Shown piece by piece: positions 41,922 through 49,803 of a stretch of 50,646 nucleotides of DNA; the first letter of the stretch is position 1, and the number at the start of each line of letters is the position of its first letter. This DNA is from CAYPAV01 sp964408805. Lineage in GTDB: Bacteria > Pseudomonadota > Alphaproteobacteria > UBA8366. The position numbers were made by a program, and so were the translations under genes. The notes under the pieces are model-generated. The model was not told the DNA's origin. It saw only the letters and a program-made list of their open reading frames with translations, and did not search any database. Location of the stretch: contig CAYPAV010000027.1 in NCBI GenBank assembly GCA_964408805.1, forward strand, positions 1 to 50,646. Reading direction: 5' to 3'.

Positions 41922-43856
41922 TCATCCCGCCTTGTTCACCCGCATGTACCATTCCACAAGTCGGCGCACCTGCCGTTTCGTGTAGCCCCGATCGGTCATG
42001 CGTTCGACGAATTCGGTGTGCTTCTCGTCCGTCTCCTTGTCCTTCTTGGACCCGAAACTGATGACCGGCAGCAAATCCTCGACTTGCCCGAACATGCGTT
42101 TTTCGATGACGGCGCGAAGCTTCTCGTAACTCGTCCAGGACGGGTTCTGGCCCTTGTTCTCCGCCCGTGCCCGAAGCACGAATTTAACGACCTCGTTGCG
42201 GAAATCCTTCGGATTGGCGATGCCCGCCGGCTTCTCCGTCTTCGAGAGTTCTGACTCCAACACTTCCCGGTCGAAGAGCTGGCCCGTGTCCGGATCCTTG
42301 AAATCCTGATCCTCTATCCAGGCGTCGGCATAGGCGATGTAACGGTCGAACAGGTTCTGGCCATAATCTTTGTAGGATTCGAGATAGGCTTTCTGGATCT
42401 CCTTGCCGATAAATTCCGCATAGCGGGGGGCGAGTTCGGACTTGATGAAATCCAGGTAGGCGTTCTCCAGGTCCTCCGGGAACTGCTCCCGCTTTACCGA
42501 TCGTTCCAACACATACATGAGATGCACCGGATCGGCGGCGATTTCCTCCGTGTCATAATTGAAGGTTTCCGACATGACCTTGAAGGCGAACCGGGTGCTG
42601 ACTCCGGTCATGCCCTCGTCGACACCGGCTGTGTCGCGGTATTCCTGCACCGATTTCGCCTTCGGGTCCGTGTCCTTTAGATTTTCGCCATCATAGACGC
42701 GGAGCTTGGAGATCAGGGTTGAGTTCTCGTGCTCGTGGAGGCGCGTCAGAACGCTGAACCGGCTCATGATGTCCAGGGTCTCTCGGGCGCATCGCGCCTC
42801 ACCCAAGGCACTTTCCTTCAGTAGCTTCCGATAGATTTCGGTCTCTTCCATGACGCGCAAGCAGTAAGGCACCTTGATGACGCTGATGCGGTCGAGAAAC
42901 GCCTCGTTGTTTTTGTTGGACTTGAACTGCCGCCATTCCGCTTCGTTGGAGTGCGCCAGGATGGTGCCGTGATAGGGAAAGGCGCCGAAATTCTCGGTCC
43001 CGATATAACTCTGCTCTTGCGTTGCGGTCAGCAAGGGGTGCAGCACCTTGATCGGCGCCTTGAACATCTCGACGAACTCCAACATGCCCTGGGTCGTTCG
43101 GTTCAGACCGCCCGAATAGCTATAGGCGTCCGGATCGTTCTGGCTGAAATGCTCGAGCTTGCGGATATCCAGCTTGCCGACGAGGGACAAGATGTCCTGA
43201 TTGTTCTCGTCACCGGGTTCGGTCTTGGCGACACCTATATGGCGGAGTTTCGAGAGGTGCAGTTTGACGATACTGAAATTCGAGATGTCGCCGTCGAACT
43301 CGTCCAGGCGCTTGACCGCCCAGGGCGATATCAAGCCGGTGAGCCGGCGCCGGGGGATGCCGTATTTCTCCTCCAACAGGTCGCCCATCCGCTCCGGGTC
43401 GAATAGGTTGATCGGGGATTCGAACACCGGGCTGATCTCGTCGCCCGCCTTGAGGACGTAAATCGGCTCCACTTCCATCGCGGATTTCAGTCGCTCGGCG
43501 AGTGAGGATTTGCCGCCGCCCACCGGACCCAACAGGTAAAGAACCTGTTTCCGTTCCTCCAAGCCCTGGCTCGCATGCTGGAAGAACCCGACGATGCGCT
43601 CGATCGTCTCCTCCATGCCGAAGAATCCCTCGAAGGCCGGATAGCGTTTGATCGTTCTGTTCAGAAAAATTCGGCCGAGACGAGGGTCGCGGCTGGTGTC
43701 GACCATCTCCGGCTCGCCAATCGCAGAGACCATTCGCTCGGCGGCGCTGGCGTGCATCAAGGGATCATCCCGGCATCCGAGAAGGAAATCCTGCAATGAA
43801 AGCTCTTCCCGCTTTCCACTACTGTGGATTTCTGAATAGAGATCGAACACATCCAT
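41922..43856 (-). CDS. prkA: PrkA family serine protein kinase
   Basis: The 644-residue protein is a PrkA/YeaG-type AAA-ATPase domain kinase. It has the AAA module (GMEETIERIVGFFQHASQGLEERKQ, Walker A LLGPVGGGKSSLAER, NEAFLDRISVIKVPY with the arginine-finger region) and the C-terminal PrkA domain (TGVSTRFAFKVMSETFN, SAELAPRY-like helix, RGYTKRQVRRLVEWYM). GGAGGAG lies 7 bases upstream of the ATG. It heads the five-gene minus run prkA-yeaH-spoVR-hyuB-hyuA; the last two may or may not share the transcript. The EcfG-type promoter is about 190 bases upstream. Confidence 0.96.
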   Translation of the reverse strand: MDVFDLYSEIHSSGKREELSLQDFLLGCRDDPLMHASAAERMVSAIGEPEMVDTSRDPRLGRIFLNRTIKRYPAFEGFFGMEETIERIVGFFQHASQGLEERKQVLYLLGPVGGGKSSLAERLKSAMEVEPIYVLKAGDEISPVFESPINLFDPERMGDLLEEKYGIPRRRLTGLISPWAVKRLDEFDGDISNFSIVKLHLSKLRHIGVAKTEPGDENNQDILSLVGKLDIRKLEHFSQNDPDAYSYSGGLNRTTQGMLEFVEMFKAPIKVLHPLLTATQEQSYIGTENFGAFPYHGTILAHSNEAEWRQFKSNKNNEAFLDRISVIKVPYCLRVMEETEIYRKLLKESALGEARCARETLDIMSRFSVLTRLHEHENSTLISKLRVYDGENLKDTDPKAKSVQEYRDTAGVDEGMTGVSTRFAFKVMSETFNYDTEEIAADPVHLMYVLERSVKREQFPEDLENAYLDFIKSELAPRYAEFIGKEIQKAYLESYKDYGQNLFDRYIAYADAWIEDQDFKDPDTGQLFDREVLESELSKTEKPAGIANPKDFRNEVVKFVLRARAENKGQNPSWTSYEKLRAVIEKRMFGQVEDLLPVISFGSKKDKETDEKHTEFVERMTDRGYTKRQVRRLVEWYMRVNKAG

Positions 43857-44166
43857 ACCGACAACTCCTCCGGTTAGCGTGAACTCGTCTCCCCCTTGGT
43901 ATTCTCCTTGCCTATTTACCCACCCGATTCTTTTACAAACGGAATTCCGTCGCCACCCATGTTAGCGGGTAAAGATTAACATGATTTGAACAGACCATGA
44001 AATTTTGGGCAAAATATGGCCGAATTTGGTGGGGTACTCTGAAACAACGAAACGTGATGAGAATTGTTCCGGTCAGGGGGAGCCGAATTGCCGATCCGGC
44101 GCGCTTCCGACGGTCGACCACCATTCGCGGCGACCCGCGCGGCCCGTTCGGAAAAAATGATGGGGG
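43857..44166. other. Divergent intergenic region with stress promoter
   Basis: The 310 bases between prkA and the small membrane-protein gene hold the EcfG-type promoter described separately and, between it and prkA, a less GC-rich untranslated leader of about 180 bases with no clear hairpin. The side facing the plus-strand gene shows no recognisable promoter. Confidence 0.6.
44046..44070 (-). promoter_or_regulatory. EcfG-type (general stress response) promoter
   Basis: On the minus strand GGAAC (44070-44066), a 16-base spacer and CGTT (44049-44046) match the alphaproteobacterial EcfG consensus exactly (GGAAC, 16-17 bases, CGTT). It points toward prkA; transcription would start near 44,038, giving a leader of about 180 bases. 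A second AACG at 44051-44054 gives a too-short spacer. Confidence 0.75.
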
Positions 44167-44916
44167 GTGGCATTGAGGCTCGAAGGCGAGGTTCCAACCG
44201 GTTACCGAGGCGATCCGGATTATGGACGCGATTGGCTGGAGCGGGAGCATTACCCGCGGCTTTCCCGAGTCGGCTTTCTGACGGTCTGGGGCGTGGGCCT
44301 CGCTGGGTTCAATGGTTGGGCGTCCATTGTGTCGTCGGGGATGGGTTATGCCGCTCCATTGGCTGCCGGCCTGGTTGCCACCGTCATCGCGACTCTGCCG
44401 ACGGGCCTGAACGGCGATCGTACATTTTCCACGGCCTCCGCCGTTACCGCCCTACTGCTGGCGGTCTGGGTTCTCTGGCTCGGTGTCGACTTCGAGGCGT
44501 CGGGGGCATTCCACCGGCATCTCGTAGCAACCTTCGTTGCGACGATACTGGCCTGGGCCTGGCACGACCGACGCCGCCGGTATGCCTGGTGGATGGTGAT
44601 CCCGACATCCGACGCCTGGGACGCGGCCAGTATCGGCGCCTATGCCGAGTTTCTCGTCGAGCGCACGCGCGGACCTTATGATGGAGTTATCGCCCGCGAA
44701 CTCTTCCGGGTCGCCGCCGATCTGGCGCTCAAGCCCGCCGAACCGAACGCGGCGCAGCTCGACGCCATTCGCCGCTACGTATCAATCTTGCGAGATGGCA
44801 TCGGCGGCTTTCCCAACTTCGGTGAGGCGCGCTGGTGGAAGGACAAGTTGAACGAGTTCGAGGATCGCGCCCGGGAAGAACGCCAGCGTCAATCCTCGTC
44901 GTCGGGCCAGTCGTAG
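44167..44916 (+). CDS. Unknown membrane protein (about 249 residues)
   Basis: No family was recognised. The N-terminal 35 residues are soluble and Arg/Glu-rich (GDPDYGRDWLEREHYPRL), then four hydrophobic segments lie at about 37-58, 60-80, 90-110 and 118-135, and a cytosolic C-terminal domain (about 140-249: WHDRRRRYAWWMVIPTSDAW, RTRGPYDGVIARELF, and NFGEARWWKDKLNEFEDRA) follows. The GTG at 44167 is used; the ribosome-binding site is poor. Its end overlaps the next minus-strand gene by 28 bases tail to tail, so the two are convergent. The gene is divergent from prkA. Confidence 0.7.
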   Translation: MALRLEGEVPTGYRGDPDYGRDWLEREHYPRLSRVGFLTVWGVGLAGFNGWASIVSSGMGYAAPLAAGLVATVIATLPTGLNGDRTFSTASAVTALLLAVWVLWLGVDFEASGAFHRHLVATFVATILAWAWHDRRRRYAWWMVIPTSDAWDAASIGAYAEFLVERTRGPYDGVIARELFRVAADLALKPAEPNAAQLDAIRRYVSILRDGIGGFPNFGEARWWKDKLNEFEDRAREERQRQSSSSGQS

Positions 44917-45323
44917 CGGCCATCGAAGTAGGACAGGTAACCCTCGCGCATGTCCACCACCGCTTGCGCGAAATCGCCCCAAGCCCGATCCGTGAAGGAC
45001 AGCGTGCGCCCGTCCGAGAACGCCAGGTAATGGGTCGCGGCCCAATCGATCGCATTCGGAATTTCGCCCTCGCGCGCGAGCAGCCAGAGACGCCCGGCCT
45101 CCAGCAGCGGTTTCACCGCCGAGCCGTGCATCTTCACGTATTTCTTCCAAGTTGGTGCCGGCTCCAATCCGCCCCAAAGGCAGAAGTGATTCTTGCCATC
45201 GGGCTCGGGTTGCGGCACCTCGGCGTCAGCGACCTCGCGGCAAAGAAGGTCTGGCGCGCCGGGATCGACCTTTGGCGTTCCGGATTTCAAAAGCGCCAGG
45301 CGCCGTACCAGAGACCGAATCAT
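44889..45323 (-). CDS. Unknown small soluble protein (144 residues)
   Basis: The protein begins MIRSLVRRLALLKSG and contains WGGLEPAPTWKKYVKMHG, LEAGRLWLLAREGEIPNAIDW, FSDGRTLSFTD and a strongly acidic end (YDWPDDED). AGGAG lies 5 bases before the ATG at 45323; a longer frame to 45374 is rejected. No family was recognised. It is the last of the short minus-strand run that includes the gamma-glutamyltransferase, 105 bases after it, and converges with the membrane-protein gene. Confidence 0.65.
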   Translation of the reverse strand: MIRSLVRRLALLKSGTPKVDPGAPDLLCREVADAEVPQPEPDGKNHFCLWGGLEPAPTWKKYVKMHGSAVKPLLEAGRLWLLAREGEIPNAIDWAATHYLAFSDGRTLSFTDRAWGDFAQAVVDMREGYLSYFDGRYDWPDDED

Positions 45324-45428
45324 ATCAGCTCCTAGTCGAACAATCGTCGCAAGAGACCGCGCTTTTATTATCATATCGTAGACCCGGTCGAGTTCCCCTC
45401 CAAACTCGTCGGCGTACGACTTCGAGAC

Positions 45429-47012
45429 TTAGTACCCGAGCGCCAGCCCATCCTTCCTGGGATCGGAACCGCCGACGAGCACGCCCCGAGCGTCGTCGAT
45501 ATAAATCGCCTGACAGCCGCCATGGGGGGCGCCGGCCCAGGTGACGTTGTGGCCGCGGCCGCGCAAGTCCTCGGCCACGTCCTCGCCGACCCGGCGCTCG
45601 AGCGCCATCTCGCCGTCGAAGCAGAAGCTGCGCGGCGCCTCGGCCGCCTGCTGGGGATCGAGGCCGAGATCGAGCATCCGCATCAGGAAATGCGCATGGC
45701 CGGTCGATTGGTAGTGCCCGCCCATCACGCCAAACGGCATGACCGCCTTGCCGTCCTTCATGGCCATCGCGGGGATGATCGTGTGCATCGGCCGCTTGCC
45801 GGGCTCGATCCGGTTGGGATGATCGGGGTCGAGCCGGAAGGAGATGCCGCGATTGTGCAACAACACGCCGCTTTCCGGCGCCATGATGCAGCTTCCGAAC
45901 GTCTTGAAGAGCGAGTTGATGAAGGAGACCGCATTCCGGTCCTTGTCGACGACGCAGAGATAAACCGTGTCCTTGTGCTCGGCCCCGTTCCAGCGATTGG
46001 CATGCAGCGCCGTCTCCATCGAAATTCGCCCCCGCACCCATTCGGCGCGGTCGTCCGACAACAACGCCTCGACCGGCACATCGGTGAACTTCGGATCGCC
46101 GAAGACATGGTCGCGAACCGAATAGGCCATCTTCGAGACCTCGGCAAGGAGGTGATGGCGGTCGGCCTCGGACATGGCCTCGCGACTGAGATCGTAGCCG
46201 TCGAGCGCGCGGAGAATCATCAGCGCCGCCAGACCCTGGCCGTTGGGCGGGCATTCATGGATGTCATGGTCACGGTAGAGCGCGTGGATCGGCTGGACAT
46301 ATTCGGCATGCTGGGCCGCGAAATCATCCGCCGCGTGAACGCCACCGAGGCGGGAGAGCTTGGCGACGATGTCCGCCATCACCGGCCCTTCGTAGAACCC
46401 GGCGCGGCCCTCGGCGGCGATACGCTTCAGGGTCGCAGCCAGCTTGGGCTGGGCGTGGGTGTCGCCGGCCTTCGGCGGCTGCCCTCCGGGATGGAAGACC
46501 GCGGCACAATCGGGATCCGAGCGAACCCGCGCCGCCTCGACGGCGAAATCCCTGGCGACTCGGGGCGTGACCACGTAGCCGTCCTCGGCTCGGGCGATCG
46601 CGGGCGCCAGAAGTTCGGCGAAATCCTTGGAGCCGTGGTCCTCGTGCAAGCGGCACCAGGCATCGACCGCCCCCGGGACGGTCACCGCCTCCGGCGATTC
46701 CCACGGGATTTCCGCGTTTCCCTTGGCCCGGTAGCTCTCGACGGTAGCCGCGGCGGGGGCTCGCCCCGACCCGTTCAGGGCCACCGGCGCCGCGCCCTTT
46801 TCGGAATAGAGGCAGAAGCAATCGCCGCCGACGCCGGTCATCGCCGGCTCGACCACGCATTGCACGGCCACGGCCGCGAGCGCGGCGTCCATCGCGTTGC
46901 CGCCGTCCCGCAGCACATCGAGCGCGACCCGGGTCGCCTCCGGGTGCGAGGTCGCCGCCATGCCGTTTGCCGCCATGGCCGCCGACCGGCCCGGCCCTTC
47001 GAAATCACGCAT
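45429..47012 (-). CDS. ggt: Gamma-glutamyltransferase family protein
   Basis: The 527-residue protein is a GGT-type Ntn hydrolase made as a precursor that self-cleaves before a Thr. The site is HKDTVYLCVVDKDRNAVSF, where the Thr becomes the nucleophile; GVGGDCFCL, GSGRAPAAATVE, ECPPNGQGLAAL and the binding loop SGVLLHNRGISF also fit. It has no signal peptide, as in cytosolic GGT-like proteins. The usual alternating small-subunit start is seen after cleavage. ATG at 47012 is used, with a weak AAGAG upstream; a GTG 9 bases earlier is possible. It may hydrolyse gamma-glutamyl amides or other amides. Confidence 0.9.
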   Translation of the reverse strand: MRDFEGPGRSAAMAANGMAATSHPEATRVALDVLRDGGNAMDAALAAVAVQCVVEPAMTGVGGDCFCLYSEKGAAPVALNGSGRAPAAATVESYRAKGNAEIPWESPEAVTVPGAVDAWCRLHEDHGSKDFAELLAPAIARAEDGYVVTPRVARDFAVEAARVRSDPDCAAVFHPGGQPPKAGDTHAQPKLAATLKRIAAEGRAGFYEGPVMADIVAKLSRLGGVHAADDFAAQHAEYVQPIHALYRDHDIHECPPNGQGLAALMILRALDGYDLSREAMSEADRHHLLAEVSKMAYSVRDHVFGDPKFTDVPVEALLSDDRAEWVRGRISMETALHANRWNGAEHKDTVYLCVVDKDRNAVSFINSLFKTFGSCIMAPESGVLLHNRGISFRLDPDHPNRIEPGKRPMHTIIPAMAMKDGKAVMPFGVMGGHYQSTGHAHFLMRMLDLGLDPQQAAEAPRSFCFDGEMALERRVGEDVAEDLRGRGHNVTWAGAPHGGCQAIYIDDARGVLVGGSDPRKDGLALGY

Positions 47013-47108
47013 CAATATCACTCTTGCTTGGTTGACGGATTGCCCACGCGGGAATGGGGGCCCCTCTTTTAAGCCCTCGGCCCGGCCCTGGCAAAGAACC
47101 GGTCCGGC

Positions 47109-47342
47109 TCAATGGGGCTGGGCGGACGGCACGGGATCGGCGATCTTGCCGACGAGGTCGCGCCGATTGCAGCGCCGAAGCCGGCCGAGGGAGAGTTGGA
47201 TTCCCCGCCAGGTCCCGTGCCGGCGCAGCGCCTCGGCCGCGTAGTGCGAGCAGGACGGCTCGAAATTGCAGTCGACCAGAAGCCGCCGTCCGCCGCCCCA
47301 GCGTCGGTAGCGCTCGATCAACCGGACGAGAATTCGTGCCAT
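47109..47342 (-). CDS. yidD: Membrane protein insertion efficiency factor YidD
   Basis: The 77-residue protein matches YidD: an N-terminal amphipathic helix (MARILVRLIERYRRW), the core CNFEPSCSHYAAEALRRHG and GIQLSLGRLRRCN. It helps YidC-dependent insertion of membrane proteins. Its ATG immediately follows the stop of the DUF4177 gene, so the two are coupled. AAGGAA lies just upstream. It is not adjacent here to rnpA, rpmH or yidC, its usual neighbours, as is common in some alphaproteobacteria. Confidence 0.93.
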   Translation of the reverse strand: MARILVRLIERYRRWGGGRRLLVDCNFEPSCSHYAAEALRRHGTWRGIQLSLGRLRRCNRRDLVGKIADPVPSAQPH

Positions 47343-47559
47343 CTATTCCTTGCCCAGTGTCACGAGGACCGCTTCGCGCGCCCAGAACAGCATGAAGCGT
47401 TTCTGCTCGATCACCATGAAGACGACCTGCCAGCCGTCGGCCGCCTCTTCGTTCAAGGTGTCCTCGAGCTTCTTTATCGGCAGCCCCGAGGCACCGAGCA
47501 GCAGCGTCCCGCAAGCCGCCCTCGACGACGTGAATGATCTTGTATTCGGAATAAGCCAA
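47343..47559 (-). pseudogene. DUF4177-domain protein with a one-base frameshift
   Basis: The N-terminus (TTG start at 47559, with GGGGAG upstream) reads AYSEYKIIHVVEGG, then the frame is lost; the rest reads CGTLLLGASGLPIKKLEDTLN, AADGWQVVFMVIEQKRFMLFW and the end TLGKE in another frame. Deleting one T of the pair at 47513-47514 restores a continuous 71-residue DUF4177 protein, ending where YidD starts. The function of this family is unknown. One extra base is the classic error of a sequencing or assembly step, so the gene may be intact in the organism. Confidence 0.75.
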
Positions 47560-47687
47560 GAGACTCTCCCCGTGTTCTTTCTCCACCGGCAAGCCGCGCG
47601 GCGGTTCAACCCTTGAAAAGCATAGGGGGCTGGTCTCCTGGGATCAATCCGACGCTTTCCCGGACCGCGCGACCCCGAGGTCTTTCC

Positions 47688-48136
47688 CTATTGTGCCAGC
47701 TTATTTCGGAAGAATTCTTCTATCTCACTGAAAGATTTCGTAATTCGACACTTGTAATCGAGCTTGGATTTCACTTTCTTGCCCCTGAACATGCCATCGT
47801 AGACCCAGATCAGCTCAAGCGACTGCTTGTCCAGTGTATAAGTAATAGGACCATCGCCCCAAATAATACTATCAGCGTGTACTGAATAGCTCTGAAATAT
47901 ATCTTTAGCTAATTTAGATTTATTATCTTTTTTTCTGATTTATTATCTTTTTTTCTTATGTGTATCATATCTACTTTATCATTATTTAAGTAATAGCCCG
48001 TCATACCTCCGGATAAGGTCTTATGGCGAATAATTTCGCAAAGAATTCCCGTGCCATCCATCGAACCTGCGACGGCGTTCGAACCGGCCCACATAAAGGC
48101 CATCGGAAGGCAAACGAAGAAAGCTGGTATTTTCAT
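47688..48136 (-). pseudogene. Unknown secreted protein broken by a 20-bp tandem duplication
   Basis: From the ATG at 48136 the product starts with a signal peptide (MKIPAFFVCLPMAFMWAG..AVAGS), then CEIIRHKTLSGGMTGYYLNND and DMIHIRKKDNKS, and then leaves frame into a stop at 47909. Another frame past that point reads LAKDIFQSYSVHADSIIWG, KQSLELIWVYDGMFRGKKV and SFSEIEEFFRNKLAQ to a TAG at 47688. Removing one copy of the 20-bp repeat at 47917-47956 joins them into a 142-residue protein with an uninterrupted sequence. No family was recognised; it looks like a small exported protein. AT-rich base composition in the middle suggests acquired DNA. Apparent decay or an assembly error are both open. 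Confidence 0.75.
47917..47956. repeat. Perfect 20-bp tandem duplication
   Basis: GATTTATTATCTTTTTTTCT occurs twice in a row without mismatch. The second copy shifts the minus-strand secreted-protein gene out of frame by two bases; a single copy would restore it. Confidence 0.9.
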
Positions 48137-48180
48137 TTCACAAGCCCCAATCAAACGGACCCGACATTGATCCCCGGTGA

Positions 48181-48615
48181 TTAAACCGGCTCGGCGATAA
48201 ACACCGGTATCTTGCGCTCCGTCTTCGCCTGGTAATCGTTGTAGGGCGGAAACGCCGACGCGCTGGCGTCCCACAGCCGAGCGCGTTCCGGATCGTCCTC
48301 GACCTCGCGAACGCGCATTTTGAAGACCTCCGTCTTGTCGCGAATTTCGACGTCGGGATTTGCCCGCAGGTTATAGACCCAAACGGGATTCGCCGGACGC
48401 CCGCCATAGGAACCGACCAGCACGTAGCCGTCGTCCACCTTGACCCGCATCAGGGCAATCTTGCGAATGGCACCGGTCTTGTTGCCGATATGGGTGACGA
48501 TGATGCAGGGCAGGCCGGTCTCCCGCAGCGTCGTCCCTTCGGTACCGCCGCTGCTCTCATACAATTCGACTTGCTCTCGGACCCAATCCAGCGCCGCTGG
48601 AATATATTCGGACAT
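48181..48615 (-). CDS. Deazaflavin-dependent nitroreductase family protein
   Basis: The 144-residue protein is of the nitroreductase/deazaflavin (F420)-dependent oxidoreductase (DDN) family: TTLRETGLPCIIVTHIGNKTGAIRKIALM, DDGYVLVGSYGGRPANPVWVYNLRANPDVEI and AFPPYNDYQAKTERKIPVFI. Family members bind flavin or F420 in a split-barrel fold. Several Met codons cluster at the start; the ATG at 48615 with AGG upstream is chosen. F420 biosynthesis is not known for most alphaproteobacteria, so the cofactor may be FMN. It stands alone. Confidence 0.85.
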   Translation of the reverse strand: MSEYIPAALDWVREQVELYESSGGTEGTTLRETGLPCIIVTHIGNKTGAIRKIALMRVKVDDGYVLVGSYGGRPANPVWVYNLRANPDVEIRDKTEVFKMRVREVEDDPERARLWDASASAFPPYNDYQAKTERKIPVFIAEPV

Positions 48616-48753
48616 GGCCATCACCTAACCTTGCGGAAAAATTTTCGGAAACAGTGTTCCCAATTGCAACGACTGACTTGGACACGTCAAGAGAGGAATG
48701 TGGCGATGATGTCGAAGTGTCCGGCCCGAGGATGTCGGGAGCCAACGCCAAGC

Positions 48754-49119
48754 CTAGCCGCTTCGTTCATATACGATATCGAAACAGCTCCCACCTGCCC
48801 GCCGCCGCGCAAACAGGTTGCGCGACCGCTCCCGGTAACCATGCGCCTCCATAAAGGATTCAATATCAACAAGTTGACAGCATCCCTCATAGATTTCGAA
48901 ATCAGCCACTTCGGTTTTGATGAACTTAAAATTCTGCAAAATCGGCAGGCCGCCCCGCAATACCAGCAATTCCGATCCCTGGGCATCGAAGCGTATAAAG
49001 GTGTCCGCAGCTTCGAGCCGCTCAAAGGAAAAATCTTTAGAAGTGTTTTGGAAGCAAACGAAATTGAATAAGTTATTTATTTTATTGAATAATTTTAGAC
49101 AAACATTATTCCCACTCAA
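48754..49119 (-). pseudogene. FkbM-family methyltransferase fragment
   Basis: The C-terminal half reads as the end of a FkbM-type methyltransferase: IRFDAQGSELLVLRGGLPIL (normally IKIDVQGAELEVL), then FIKTEVADFEIYEGCCQLVDIESFMEAHGY. The N-terminal third, about 25 residues before FERLEAAD, is AT-rich, unlike the family, and begins at a TTG. The methyl-donor-binding N-terminal part is missing, so the gene is most likely a remnant cut by AT-rich DNA arriving at about 49,030. Not expected to be functional. Confidence 0.7.
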
Positions 49120-49286
49120 TAGTTCTAAAACCGTAAGCTATTGATAAATAAAAATAATATAACACTATGAAACAATTATGAAACACGCTCGCATCAAAAC
49201 CGGAACGCTATAATTCTTAACAAACTGATATTACGAAAATTAGTGACGAATAATGTCATCCTATGAATATCAACACCACATTACCC

Positions 49287-49550
49287 TCATTCCCTATCAT
49301 TCTCTCTAATCTGTTTTCTAAGTTTTGCTTTGTGAGCCGCGATTAGCAAACCAAACCAGCTTTTATCGTCGTGTTCAATTACAGAAAAATAAATGTAAAT
49401 TAAAGCTGATCCTGCAGCTGTTACAACGAGCAAAAGAACCAATAACCCCTTCAAATCTATAATAGGGTCTGAACCGAACATGAAAATGACAAATAGTAAC
49501 AACCCAAGATTTGACCAAATCGCTATTATTTTGAGAAGGCGGATCATCAC
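49287..49550 (-). CDS. Small hypothetical membrane protein (87 residues)
   Basis: The protein has two hydrophobic stretches, at about 5-27 (IIAIWSNLGLLLFVIFMFG) and 33-55 (LKGLLVLLLVVTAAGSALIYIY), then an acidic/basic tail (SVIEHDDKSWFGL, AKLRKQIRENDRE). No family was recognised. It lies within the AT-rich segment. A Met-Met start is open to either ATG. The call is moderate, because AT-rich DNA seldom yields such clear twin hydrophobic helices by chance. Confidence 0.6.
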   Translation of the reverse strand: MMIRLLKIIAIWSNLGLLLFVIFMFGSDPIIDLKGLLVLLLVVTAAGSALIYIYFSVIEHDDKSWFGLLIAAHKAKLRKQIRENDRE

Positions 49551-49803
49551 ACTAGCTCCATTAAATTTTTCATCGCTTTCTTGTCAGCATCAACTTAACG
49601 CATAACCTGCTAATCACGGACCCATATTATAGCCGATGATAAATTTATCCGATGATCAACCAATCATTCGCATGAAAAATAATTACTCATTTCCAAGTCC
49701 TTAACTTCGCCGGGACCCGTCTCCGCGTTAGTTATTTTATAATATGACCTTCCCTCCTATTAAATTTTGTAAAACATTTTTTATGATAATAAGGATTTAA
49801 ATT
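49551..49803. other. AT-rich intergenic region, nothing recognised
   Basis: These 253 bases between the two AT-rich membrane-protein genes hold no clear frame, RNA or hairpin. The left gene's promoter should lie here, but AT-rich sequence gives many weak -10 matches. Confidence 0.4.

Noticed and set aside
44064..44681. 205-codon plus-strand frame overlapping the small membrane-protein gene
   Set aside because: Arg/Gly-rich composition without hydrophobic order, and it covers the stress promoter; the overlapping frame from 44167 has clear membrane segments.
45522..47072. 516-codon plus-strand frame
   Set aside because: Antisense to the gamma-glutamyltransferase gene; no motif and shadow-like composition.
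47613..47885. 90-codon plus-strand frame
   Set aside because: It lies antisense to the broken secreted-protein gene, whose minus-strand reading is far more protein-like.
48490..49071. 193-codon plus-strand frame
   Set aside because: Antisense to the nitroreductase-family gene start and the FkbM remnant, both of which carry recognisable motifs.
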